The position numbers and the translations under genes were made by a program. The notes under the pieces were generated by a model. That model saw nothing but the letters and a program-made list of their open reading frames with translations, had not been told where the DNA came from and did no database searches. Source: JADFGZ01 sp965222345 (GTDB taxonomy: Bacteria > Acidobacteriota > Terriglobia > 2-12-FULL-54-10). From it: 64,000 nucleotides of DNA. Below are positions 28,171 to 36,261 of this stretch, piece by piece; position 1 is the first letter of the stretch, and each line of letters opens with the position of its first letter. The DNA is taken from contig CBDCTS010000007.1 in the NCBI GenBank assembly GCA_965222345.1, positions 1,054,001 to 1,118,000 of the forward strand. Direction: 5' to 3'.

Positions 28171-28402
28171 CCACTCTCTCATCTTACAATTCCCAATCAG
28201 TGCCCGGGGACCGGGAGACAGGATGGTGCATTCGGTGTTTGGAAATCCCGGCCCTTTGCTGAGGCCATCTTCTGGCATTGCGCTTTTGCTCTGTGTCTCG
28301 TGCCGAAATCCTGAAGCGCCGCGTGCCCGCAGGGAATACCACTGAATAACAACTGCTGAGTCTGCAACCCGCTTCTCAAGGAGAAGGCAAGGAGGTCCTC
28401 CA

Positions 28403-30292
28403 ATGATTAACATACATTGCCAAGTAGGACAGGTTATTTTTTTGGCAATGCTTCTTGGGGTCAATGTCCATGGCCAGCAGGGCCTGAACAACGTTCCGCC
28501 GGAGCTGGTGTCGTACCCGGACCTCATCATCTTCAACGGCAAGATTGTCACCATGGAGGATGCCTCGCTGAATAATTCTCCGGGAAGGACCGTCGAGGCC
28601 ATGGCGGTGCAAGGGGATCGAATCCAGTTTTTAGGCAGCAATGAGGAGGTGTTTCGCTATGCCGGCCCCCAGACGCGGAAGATTGACGTACGGGGGCACA
28701 CCGTGGTTCCCGGATTGATTAATCCGCATACCCACTTGCACAATCATATCGTCAACCGCTGGGCTCGGAACAATGTAGATAAGGTGGAGGCGATCGCCAA
28801 GACTTTTTCCGTAACGGGGCGGACCTTTGAAGAATTGACCAGGGGAATCGAGCTGGTCATCAAGGAACAGATGGCGCATCCCTTGCCTGGGCAGTGGGCC
28901 TGGATTAACCTGCCCCGGAGCAGCCCCGGTACAGCCATCGGGAATCGGTACATGCGGGAGGGAGGAATGACGCGTGAGCAGTTGGACGCGCTGGCTCCCA
29001 CTCTGCCAGTTTCCATCGGTGGCGCCCTCCTGAATACAGCGGCCCGGAATAACTTTTTGGAATACTACTTTGTCGATCCGACGGACGAAAACGAAGAACT
29101 GGCCTTGCAGGCGACCACCACCATCGGCCGTTCTCTAATTCCCGACCGTTACTTCGATACCCACATGGACGAACTGGCCGATGTGATCGAAGATGGTTTG
29201 AAGCATCAGGCTGCGGCGGGTTTCACTACCTTCAGTTCCCACATCGTGGGCCTGCGGATCACCCCCGCCTACATGAAGCTGGTGCGGCAAGGAAGGATGC
29301 CGATGCGATTTGCTTTCGCACACCGGCTCTGCCAGCAGGTGGAACCGGACAGCGCCGGTTGTTTCCTCCGGGTCGGCGACTGGGCCGGCCTGGGTGACAA
29401 GTACTTCTGGAGTGTGGGGCTGACGTTGGGAGCTATTGACGGCGCGCCTGGCGCGGGAATGTGTACCACCATGGAGGGACCGCAGAAATACAAAGCGATA
29501 GAAGATTGCATTCTTGAGCCCGGCAGTACATACGCGAAGGCGGTCTATGCCGCACTCCGGACCCGTTATCGGTATGTGGTGAACCATGTTTACGGGGACA
29601 GGGCCGTGGATCACGTGATGGACATCATGGAACAAGTGGTGGAAGAAAATCCGGACATCACCATGGATGACATGCGCTCGATGCGGGTGACTGCTGACCA
29701 TTGCGGTTTCTATCCCCGCAAAGAACAGCTTCCGCGAATGAAAAGGCTGGGAATGATCCTCAGTTGCGGCGGGACGACCCTGAACCGCAGCGCTCCCTGG
29801 CTGCCGGTCTACGGGGAACAGTACGCCAACCGCATCGCTCCCATCAAGAGCATTATCGAAGCGGGCGTGATGCCCACGGCTGAGACGGAACTGAGAGTGG
29901 AAAGCGGGGAAGGACCCACATTCTATGCTCAAGTGATCTCTCTGGTTACTCGGAAAAACGTGCGGGGTGACCTCATCGCGCCCGAGGAGGCAATTGACCG
30001 TGTTACACTCCTGAAAATGTCAACGGTCTGGCCATCCTATTTCGTTCTAAAAGAAAAGGAAATCGGCACGCTGGAGCCCGGCAAATTCGCTGATTTCGTA
30101 GTTTTCAACAAAGACTACTTCACCGTGCCGGTGGAAGAGATTCCGACGGTCTTCCCTCTGATGACCGTGTTGGGAGGAAAAACCATCGTCTTGCGGGAGG
30201 AATTTGCGACAGAACTGGGCGTCCCTGCTGTAGGTCCGCAGATGAAGTTTCGGTTTCAGGCAGAGTATAACTTCGGTGATGCGATTGAGTGA
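28403..30292 (+). CDS. Exported Amidohydro_3-type amidohydrolase (YtcJ-like), copy 2
   Basis: 629 residues; the ATG follows AGGAGGTCC. Signal peptide QVIFLAMLLGVNVHG. Sequence and segment order follow copy 1 closely (DLIIFNGKIVTMED, SSHIVGLRITPAY, TADHCGFYPRK, GTLEPGKFADFVVFNKD). The metal motif reads NPHTHLHN, so the HxH pair is kept, but the preceding Asp/Thr is changed to Asn/Pro. Together with local changes (LPRSSPGTAIG replacing a Gly-rich loop of copy 1), this suggests altered specificity after duplication. Confidence 0.85.
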   Translation: MINIHCQVGQVIFLAMLLGVNVHGQQGLNNVPPELVSYPDLIIFNGKIVTMEDASLNNSPGRTVEAMAVQGDRIQFLGSNEEVFRYAGPQTRKIDVRGHTVVPGLINPHTHLHNHIVNRWARNNVDKVEAIAKTFSVTGRTFEELTRGIELVIKEQMAHPLPGQWAWINLPRSSPGTAIGNRYMREGGMTREQLDALAPTLPVSIGGALLNTAARNNFLEYYFVDPTDENEELALQATTTIGRSLIPDRYFDTHMDELADVIEDGLKHQAAAGFTTFSSHIVGLRITPAYMKLVRQGRMPMRFAFAHRLCQQVEPDSAGCFLRVGDWAGLGDKYFWSVGLTLGAIDGAPGAGMCTTMEGPQKYKAIEDCILEPGSTYAKAVYAALRTRYRYVVNHVYGDRAVDHVMDIMEQVVEENPDITMDDMRSMRVTADHCGFYPRKEQLPRMKRLGMILSCGGTTLNRSAPWLPVYGEQYANRIAPIKSIIEAGVMPTAETELRVESGEGPTFYAQVISLVTRKNVRGDLIAPEEAIDRVTLLKMSTVWPSYFVLKEKEIGTLEPGKFADFVVFNKDYFTVPVEEIPTVFPLMTVLGGKTIVLREEFATELGVPAVGPQMKFRFQAEYNFGDAIE

Positions 30293-30497
30293 TGCGAACT
30301 GCTCCTCGCGGGCGGCGGGTTGTGCCCCGGCGAGAGCGCAATATGGGATATACGAATAGTGAAGGTCTAGTAGTAAGGAGCGTCCGGGAGCAGCCAGCCG
30401 AATATCGCTGCCTGCGATGGAACCAGGATCATTTGGCGTCTATTGGGTACGCACAGCGTTTCCTGCCTGTAACTCTCTGATAATTAAGAATGATAAA

Positions 30498-30582
30498 TGG
30501 TGCGGGAGGGGGGATTTGAACCCCCATGCCTTGCGGCGCCACCCCCTCAAGATGGTGTGTCTGCCAGTTCCACCACTCCCGC
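30498..30582 (-). tRNA. tRNA-Leu (anticodon GAG)
   Basis: On the minus strand the acceptor GCGGGAG pairs with CTCCCGC, followed by discriminator A and an encoded CCA. The anticodon arm CCATC-TTGAGGG-GGTGG gives anticodon GAG. A long variable arm (GGCGCCGCAAGGCAT) and a T arm with GGTTCAAATCC complete a class II tRNA-Leu of 85 bases. It lies directly downstream of secG, a common arrangement. Confidence 0.93.
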
Positions 30583-30591
30583 GGCGGGCGA

Positions 30592-31020
30592 TTATGGATT
30601 CGGAGTTCCCGGCGGTGCTGTTTCGGTCTGTGCTTCAGGATTCGGTTGCCCTTCGGTCGGGGACGGTGTTATTTCAATTCCCATGCCCGACGGCAATCCT
30701 TCGGTTTCTATGCCTAATGGCGTCGGTGCTGTCGCCGGCGCCGCCTCCTGGGTCTCTATCTGTTCGCCCAGGACGGACTCTCCTTCCCCGGCTCGATTGG
30801 CGAGCACGGACAGCGAAATAGACGAAATCATAAAGAGGATGGCAAGCACGGTGGTCGCCTTGGACAATAAGGTGGCCGTGCCGCGAGGTCCGAAGGCCGC
30901 TTGGCTGCCCATTCCTCCAAAAGCCGCCGCAACGTCGGTCCCGCGCGCGCTTTGCACCAGGACGATCAAGATCAAGGTCAGCGCAATCAGCATGTGGATG
31001 GTTGTGAGCAGTGTTAGCAT
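30592..31020 (-). CDS. secG: Preprotein translocase subunit SecG
   Basis: 142 residues. Two hydrophobic helices (LLTTIHMLIALTLILIVLVQ and TTVLAILFMISSISLSVLA) flank the conserved cytoplasmic loop AFGGMGSQAAFGPRGTATLL, the SecG signature. The C-terminal 60 residues form a Pro/Glu/Thr-rich tail longer than in E. coli, as in many other phyla. It joins SecYE in the inner membrane to assist protein export. It follows tpiA by 29 bases, so they are co-transcribed. Confidence 0.93.
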   Translation of the reverse strand: MLTLLTTIHMLIALTLILIVLVQSARGTDVAAAFGGMGSQAAFGPRGTATLLSKATTVLAILFMISSISLSVLANRAGEGESVLGEQIETQEAAPATAPTPLGIETEGLPSGMGIEITPSPTEGQPNPEAQTETAPPGTPNP

Positions 31021-31049
31021 GGGGTCGACTCACTCAAGGTTCCGGCGAT

Positions 31050-31817
31050 TTACTCCTGGAAGTTCACAATTTCAGCAAAGGATTTTGCCTTGAGGCTGGC
31101 TCCTCCCACCAAAGCTCCGTCTATATCCGCTTGCGCCATCAATCCTCGAATATTGCCTGGCTTCACGCTTCCTCCGTAGAGAATGCGTAACCGCTCAGCG
31201 GCCTCAGGCGAAACTGTTTGGCCCAGGCGTGACCGAATGAATTGATGGGCCTGCTGGGCAATTTCCGGTGTTGCCGTGCGGCCCGTCCCGATCGCCCAAA
31301 CGGGCTCATACGCCAATATGATATGGGAGAAGTCCTGTTCAGTCAACCCGTCCAAGCCGCCGCGCAACTGCCGTTCGAGCACCTTTTCCGTCTCGCCCGC
31401 CTCGCGTTCGGCAAGCGACTCGCCGACGCAGACAATCGCTTGCAGGTCCGCGTCCAGCGCCGCGCGAATCTTCTTGCTGACTCTTTCGTCGGTTTCGCCG
31501 AAAAACTGCCGCCTCTCGGAGTGGCCGATCAGCGTCAACCGGCACCCGGCGTCGCGAATCATCCTGGCAGAGATCTCTCCCGTCCAGGCCCCTTCGCTTT
31601 CCCAGTGCAGATTCTGGGCGCTGACGGCGATTCCGCTCCCCTCGGCTATCTCCGCCGCCCGGCGAAGCAGGGTGGAGGGGGGAGCAATCACAATTTCGCA
31701 ATGGCCGGAGCCGGCCACCAAAGGGCGTATTTCGGCGAAAAACGAATCCGTCTCGGCAATCGTTTTGTACATCTTCCAATTTCCGGCGATCACCGGTTTG
31801 CGAACACTCGGATTCAT
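31050..31817 (-). CDS. tpiA: Triosephosphate isomerase
   Basis: 255 residues from an ATG with GGGAG upstream. It contains AGNWKM (Lys), GHSERR (catalytic His), AYEPVWAIGTG (catalytic Glu) and LYGGSVKPGN (phosphate site), in the expected order and at the usual length. It interconverts dihydroxyacetone phosphate and glyceraldehyde 3-phosphate in glycolysis. It leads the tpiA-secG pair. Confidence 0.97.
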   Translation of the reverse strand: MNPSVRKPVIAGNWKMYKTIAETDSFFAEIRPLVAGSGHCEIVIAPPSTLLRRAAEIAEGSGIAVSAQNLHWESEGAWTGEISARMIRDAGCRLTLIGHSERRQFFGETDERVSKKIRAALDADLQAIVCVGESLAEREAGETEKVLERQLRGGLDGLTEQDFSHIILAYEPVWAIGTGRTATPEIAQQAHQFIRSRLGQTVSPEAAERLRILYGGSVKPGNIRGLMAQADIDGALVGGASLKAKSFAEIVNFQE

Positions 31818-32041
31818 ATCGTCATCTCCCTATGCTTCCACCTCTCTGTCTGCTCTTTCACCATCCGGTTAATGTCAGTTACTTTATGGACGACACAATA
31901 CGCCCACCGTCCCTTGTCACCGCCAGACAGGCCAAAGCCTGTTTTGCACGGGACAGTCTATGCTATCGCACTCTCTTGGAAAGCAGGAAACCGGGAAAGC
32001 AGCTTCGGGCCGAAACCCTGATGTTCCAGAGAATGGACTCC

Positions 32042-32386
32042 TCAAACTTTCGGAGAGTCTTCCGCGGCGGACAACTTGGCGCGCACTTGCTTGTAGGCGC
32101 GGACCGCGCCCACGCCCAGGAAGGCGAGGACAATAGCATAGACATACCACGCCAAGTCCCGACCGAAGAGAACGAGATATATATAGGCCGAACAGAAGAA
32201 TAAACCGGCCAGGCCGGCGGGCAGCACGAGCGATTTTTTCTGCCGGTAGCGGCTAACGATCCAATACACGCTGGCAAAGAAGAACGGAATCGCTCCCACA
32301 TAAATCCCGGCAAAGATGAGCGGGTTGACCCCGTGCCGGGCTCCTATCTGCATCGCTTGTTGATAATATTCCACCAGCCAACTCAA
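32042..32386 (-). CDS. Small integral membrane protein of unknown function
   Basis: 114 residues from a TTG preceded by a good GGAGGATCA ribosome site. Three hydrophobic segments are visible: NPLIFAGIYVGAIPFFFASV, VLPAGLAGLFFCSAYIYLVL and WYVYAIVLAFLGVGAV, with a basic loop (SRYRQKKS) between the first two. I do not recognise the family. Confidence 0.65.
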   Translation of the reverse strand: MSWLVEYYQQAMQIGARHGVNPLIFAGIYVGAIPFFFASVYWIVSRYRQKKSLVLPAGLAGLFFCSAYIYLVLFGRDLAWYVYAIVLAFLGVGAVRAYKQVRAKLSAAEDSPKV

Positions 32387-32624
32387 TGATCCTCCTGATA
32401 AAAGACGGGTTTTGCAAAACTGGTTCCCCCCACACAGAATCAGATGCAGACGCGCATCCGAGGACGCAGTTTTCGGAGCAAGTTGCCGCCCCCGCCGGCC
32501 ATGCCGGGCAGAGGGTAGTAACGCAGAAGCGCGTTCTCGCCTCTACTTATGACGGCAAACGAGCTTGACAACCGGGGAGCCCTTCGATAGTGTCGCTTCT
32601 AATTCTCCATGCGAGGTATATGAT

Positions 32625-33425
32625 TTGGCAGGGAGTATTGTAACCCTGACAACGGATTTCGGCTCCTCCGATCACTACGTCGGCGTCATGAAAGGCGCCA
32701 TCCTGAATGTGAATCCGGAAGTGAACCTGATCGATATATGCAACGACATCCGGCCCTACGACGTTCTGGAAGGAGCCTTTGCGATAGCCCAGGCATACCG
32801 CTACTTTCCTCCCCGGGCGATCCACGTGGTGCTGGTGGACCCGGGAGTAGGCTCTTCGCGGCGGCCTCTGCTGGTCACGGCTGGCAGCCAAAGTTTCATT
32901 GCTCCCGACAACGGCATTCTTTCCCTCATCTACGCCCGCGAACAGGATGCAACGGTTTACCACATCACCGCCAGCCGTTACTTCCTGGAGCCGGTCAGCA
33001 ACACTTTCCATGGAAGGGACGTGTTCGCGCCCGTGGCAGGCTGGCTGAGCCGCCACGTCGAGCCTGCTCAGTTCGGAGACCCGATCACCGACTTCGCGCG
33101 CTTCAGCGCGCCGCAGCCCAAGAAGGTCAATGACCGGCTTCTCCAAGGGGTGGTTCTGCGAGTGGACCGGTTCGGCACGCTTTTGACGAACCTGACGCCT
33201 GCCGACCTGCCGCAACTCTCAGGGAAGAATCCACCGTCGTTTAGAATACTGGCCGGAAAGTCCGAAGTAACCAAGCTGAACTCGGCGTACTCAGACGGCG
33301 CGCCGGGCGAGGTCTTTGCGATCTGGGGCAGTTCCGGGCACCTGGAAATCGCAGCCAACCAGGCTTCGGCCTCGCAGTCCTTGGGAATGGACAAAGGCAC
33401 CGAGGTAGAAGTGATTCTCGGCTGA
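32625..33425 (+). CDS. SAM hydroxide adenosyltransferase (DUF62 family)
   Basis: I choose the TTG at 32625 (GAGG eight bases upstream), giving 266 residues and placing the conserved IVTLTTDFGSSDHY at the N-terminus as in relatives; the TTG at 32565 would add 20 atypical residues. VVLVDPGVGSSRR, FIAPDNGIL and HGRDVFAPVAGWLS are family hallmarks. The enzyme splits S-adenosylmethionine to adenosine and methionine using a bound hydroxide. The C-terminal beta domain (VLRVDRFGTLLTNL) is present. It is cytoplasmic and followed closely by a small zinc-ribbon-like gene. Confidence 0.9.
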   Translation: MAGSIVTLTTDFGSSDHYVGVMKGAILNVNPEVNLIDICNDIRPYDVLEGAFAIAQAYRYFPPRAIHVVLVDPGVGSSRRPLLVTAGSQSFIAPDNGILSLIYAREQDATVYHITASRYFLEPVSNTFHGRDVFAPVAGWLSRHVEPAQFGDPITDFARFSAPQPKKVNDRLLQGVVLRVDRFGTLLTNLTPADLPQLSGKNPPSFRILAGKSEVTKLNSAYSDGAPGEVFAIWGSSGHLEIAANQASASQSLGMDKGTEVEVILG

Positions 33426-33452
33426 AAGGGGAAGCCCGGCATAGTCATTCAT

Positions 33453-33725
33453 ATGGAAGAGAGAGATTTTTTTACGGAAACCCAAGAACTGCGCCCGTCA
33501 ACGCTCCAATGCCCCTCCTGCCGGCAGCAGGCGAGCTACGACTTGCGCTGGATTGTACGGCGGAAAAAAGCGTCGCTGCCGCCCCGGGCCAGCGATCTGG
33601 ACCGCCGCAAGTTCGCGCGCGCCCAACCTTACATGGTTCGCAAGGACGATCACGCCTCCTGCAAGAATTCGCGCTGCCGCAAGCGCTTTGAGGTCTCCGC
33701 GGTGCAATCGGTCGCTTTCTTGTAA
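33453..33725 (+). CDS. Small protein with two Cys pairs, possible zinc ribbon
   Basis: 90 residues starting 27 bases after the SAM-hydrolase gene. CPSC near residue 20 and CKNSRC near 70 have the spacing of a zinc ribbon interrupted by a basic insert (RRKKASLPPRASDLDRRKFA). No ribosome site stands out. The family is not recognised. Confidence 0.5.
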   Translation: MEERDFFTETQELRPSTLQCPSCRQQASYDLRWIVRRKKASLPPRASDLDRRKFARAQPYMVRKDDHASCKNSRCRKRFEVSAVQSVAFL

Positions 33726-33846
33726 AGCCCTGCCCGGAAGGCGTGCCCCCGCCACAATAGACCGCTGCCCCGTCGTCATAGACCAATGGACACAGACCTC
33801 AAGTCCTTGGCTCGCTAAGAAAAACCGCTGATTGCAGGAAAGCGGA

Positions 33847-34128
33847 TCACGGGGAAGAAGAATCCGCTTCCCGGCGCAGGCTTTTTTCCAGCGCCCGCAT
33901 CTCGGCTCCCCATTTCAAAAAACGCCAAGTACTTTTCCGTTCTCTCCAAAGGAATTTGCAGAAAACGCTGCGGGTAATCGTTTCTGCCGGAATACCGGAG
34001 AAGGTTTCCAGCCGCCATCGCAAATAAGGACTCTGCCACGGCCGCAGCCGGTATCCGCGGGAGGCCGTCCAGAGGAAACCCAAGGCATAGAGGATCATAG
34101 AAGCACTCTGGCGCGCGCGCTCCGCCAC
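33847..34128 (-). CDS. Small basic protein of unknown function
   Basis: 93 residues from a GTG with GAAGGA upstream. It is rich in Trp, Arg and Tyr: LYALGFLWTASRGYRLRPWQ, SPYLRWRLETFSGIPAE, then FLWRERKSTWRFLKWG. A single weakly hydrophobic N-terminal stretch is seen. The composition is protein-like rather than random. No function can be assigned. Confidence 0.5.
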   Translation of the reverse strand: MAERARQSASMILYALGFLWTASRGYRLRPWQSPYLRWRLETFSGIPAETITRSVFCKFLWRERKSTWRFLKWGAEMRALEKSLRREADSSSP

Positions 34129-34236
34129 GAATCCTTCTCCGCCGAGAAGGACTGGTTGATTTTCTGCTCTGCCACGCCGGTTTCTCAGCCGAGCTGCAAT
34201 GCCAAATTAAAGCATGCGTTTTTGCTCAACAGGGGA

Positions 34237-35298
34237 TCAATACTGGAATCCCACGGGAAGCCAGATGACGTCCAGCGTGCGGTTGCTCAGTCCTCCCCGC
34301 CCTCCGCCGATTCCCACCAACACCTGAAGGCGCGACTCATCCGCCCCGTTTTCCAACAGATACCGCTTCACGGTCTCTGCCCGCCCGGCAGCCAGCGTTT
34401 GCGGGTCTCGCTCTTGCGGCCCCGCGTAGGATTCGATGGAGACGAGTCCCGTAGGCTCCTCCAGCAGCCGGGCCAGAACCTTCCCGAGCCGAGCTTTTTC
34501 GTCGGCTCCGAGGGTCTGGCGATTCACGTCAAAGATAATCTGTGCCATGCTCTGCAGCGCGGGAGGGGGCGGAGGCGGGACAGGAGGGGGAGGGATTTCC
34601 ACCTTCACTGACGTAACGCAGTCCGAGGCTCCGCCCCAGCCGTCCTCCACGCGGCCAGTGACCGTATAGACCCCCGGCAAAAGCCCATCGGTATCGAGCC
34701 GCACCGCCGGACCTTCTCCTTGCACCTGGCCCGAGTTGGAAAACCAATGGTAACGCAGCGAATGGCCGAGGCTGTCGGTTGCCTCCGCCGTGATGCCGGC
34801 CTCTTCTCCCGGCGCCACCACGGGCGGCTCGGAAGAGCAGGACATGCTGAGGACGTCGGCGGGCCGCACGACTTGAAAATGCGCCACGCAACGGGCCGAA
34901 TTGTTGTAGGCATCCTGCACCACCGCCAGGACGCTATAGACACCGGGGTTTACGGCGCTGAGGTCAATCTTCACTTCCGGGACATTGCTCTCCTGGCCTG
35001 TAATACGCCCCCCGTTCACCGACCAGGCATAAGCAAGGTCGTGCTCTCGCGAGTCGGCGGCCTCCGCCTTCGCGCCCAGCAGCGTCCCGGAACCCTGCTC
35101 GACCTGCTCCCGGTCCAGCGTGCACTTGGCGCTGACCTCATCGGGTTTGCTCCAGGGCCAATCCGCAGCCCGCAGGCTGGCCGGATGCGTCAATCCTGCA
35201 AGACAAGCCAGGCAAACCAGAGTAAGGAACGGCCCTGGACGAAGACGGGCTCCCTGCCGGAGGCCTTTCCCGCCTTGGGGTACAACTTCTGTCCGCAT
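34237..35298 (-). CDS. PKD/Ig-like and OmpA-family envelope protein
   Basis: 353 residues. Signal peptide GPFLTLVCLACLAGLTHPAS. Two Ig/PKD-like repeats follow (AYAWSVNGGRITGQE to PGVYSVLAVVQD, and RYHWFSNSGQVQGEG to PGVYTVTGRVED), each preceded by a Cys-containing strand. A proline linker then leads to an OmpA-like C-terminal domain (AQIIFDVNRQTLGADEKARL to GRAETVKRYLLENGADESRL). Such domains bind peptidoglycan from the periplasm, so it probably ties the outer membrane or a surface partner to the wall. Confidence 0.85.
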   Translation of the reverse strand: MRTEVVPQGGKGLRQGARLRPGPFLTLVCLACLAGLTHPASLRAADWPWSKPDEVSAKCTLDREQVEQGSGTLLGAKAEAADSREHDLAYAWSVNGGRITGQESNVPEVKIDLSAVNPGVYSVLAVVQDAYNNSARCVAHFQVVRPADVLSMSCSSEPPVVAPGEEAGITAEATDSLGHSLRYHWFSNSGQVQGEGPAVRLDTDGLLPGVYTVTGRVEDGWGGASDCVTSVKVEIPPPPVPPPPPPALQSMAQIIFDVNRQTLGADEKARLGKVLARLLEEPTGLVSIESYAGPQERDPQTLAAGRAETVKRYLLENGADESRLQVLVGIGGGRGGLSNRTLDVIWLPVGFQY

Positions 35299-35552
35299 AC
35301 CGGATCTCCAATGAATAGGGTGCGCTTTCAGTGGTCAGCGCAGGCGCCGGCCGCTCGGAAGCGCCTTCGCCTGCTGCGAACCCTCATTATACGCAAGCGG
35401 ATAGAAAAGTGGCTCCTACGAAAGCGGATATTTGGCTGGCCGCGCCGCATGTTGGCCAACAACTCGGCTCATACCGCGCCTTTTCCCCTCATAGAGAGTC
35501 TCGTCAAACTGCCGGATCACGTCTTCCAGGCTCTGCCCGGAAGTAAACTCCG

Positions 35553-36164
35553 CTATGAATCAGAGGCTTGGGAGAGGCGGTCGAGCAGCACACTCAGAGG
35601 TTCCGGCTTGCTTGCCTGGGCAGAAACGCCGTAAAGCTGATTCCGGTCGGTTTGTGGAACCAATTGGTAATCTCCCTGGCCGAACAGCGTATCCAGGACT
35701 TGGCGGATGGCGGGCCGCAACTGCTCATCGGTGGAGTCTGTGTTGGGTGTCTCCATGCGGTCATGGAAGCGGAGTTCCAGCGAGTCGGTTCGGAGCCGGA
35801 CGCCTGTAGGGAACTCTTCTTCCGCCACCAGGAGGTTCGACAACGCCAGACACCACTCGATGGCAGAGAGGATTCTTGCCGGGTGGGAGCCGCCCAGGCC
35901 TTTTTTGGCGACGTAAAGAATGCCGGGGCCGGGGCCGCCCATGTCAAAGGAAAAGTTGCACCGCTGCCCGATCAGCATGATCCCAGGACCTTGCGGGACA
36001 TGAGCGTAATCGGCCATGTCCACCCATTCGGCGGGATGGCCTTCTTGTTTCCGCCAGCGGCCAAAGATTGTAATGAAGGGGTCCAGGTTAAGCGTCGGCG
36101 GCGCATTGCTGCCGATTCTGATTTGAAGTCGCTGCAAGTCTTGGATCAAATCCGGGATGCTCAA
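35553..36164 (-). CDS. Conserved protein of unknown function
   Basis: 203 residues; the visible start is a TTG with only a very close AAGG, so it may begin elsewhere. No signal peptide or membrane segment. Segments with a folded character are LNLDPFITIFGRWRKQEG, PGIMLIGQRCNFSFDMGG and AIEWCLALSNLLVAEEEF. I do not recognise a domain. It is followed by the reductase gene region on the same strand. Confidence 0.6.
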   Translation of the reverse strand: MSIPDLIQDLQRLQIRIGSNAPPTLNLDPFITIFGRWRKQEGHPAEWVDMADYAHVPQGPGIMLIGQRCNFSFDMGGPGPGILYVAKKGLGGSHPARILSAIEWCLALSNLLVAEEEFPTGVRLRTDSLELRFHDRMETPNTDSTDEQLRPAIRQVLDTLFGQGDYQLVPQTDRNQLYGVSAQASKPEPLSVLLDRLSQASDS

Positions 36165-36261
36165 CCTTCTTGAGACAAAATAGGGAATGCTCCGATCATG
36201 ACGAGTGGCGCGGCGTCGGGATCGGTCCCCAGCCGCGAACTACCGGCGGCGGCAGCCCTTA

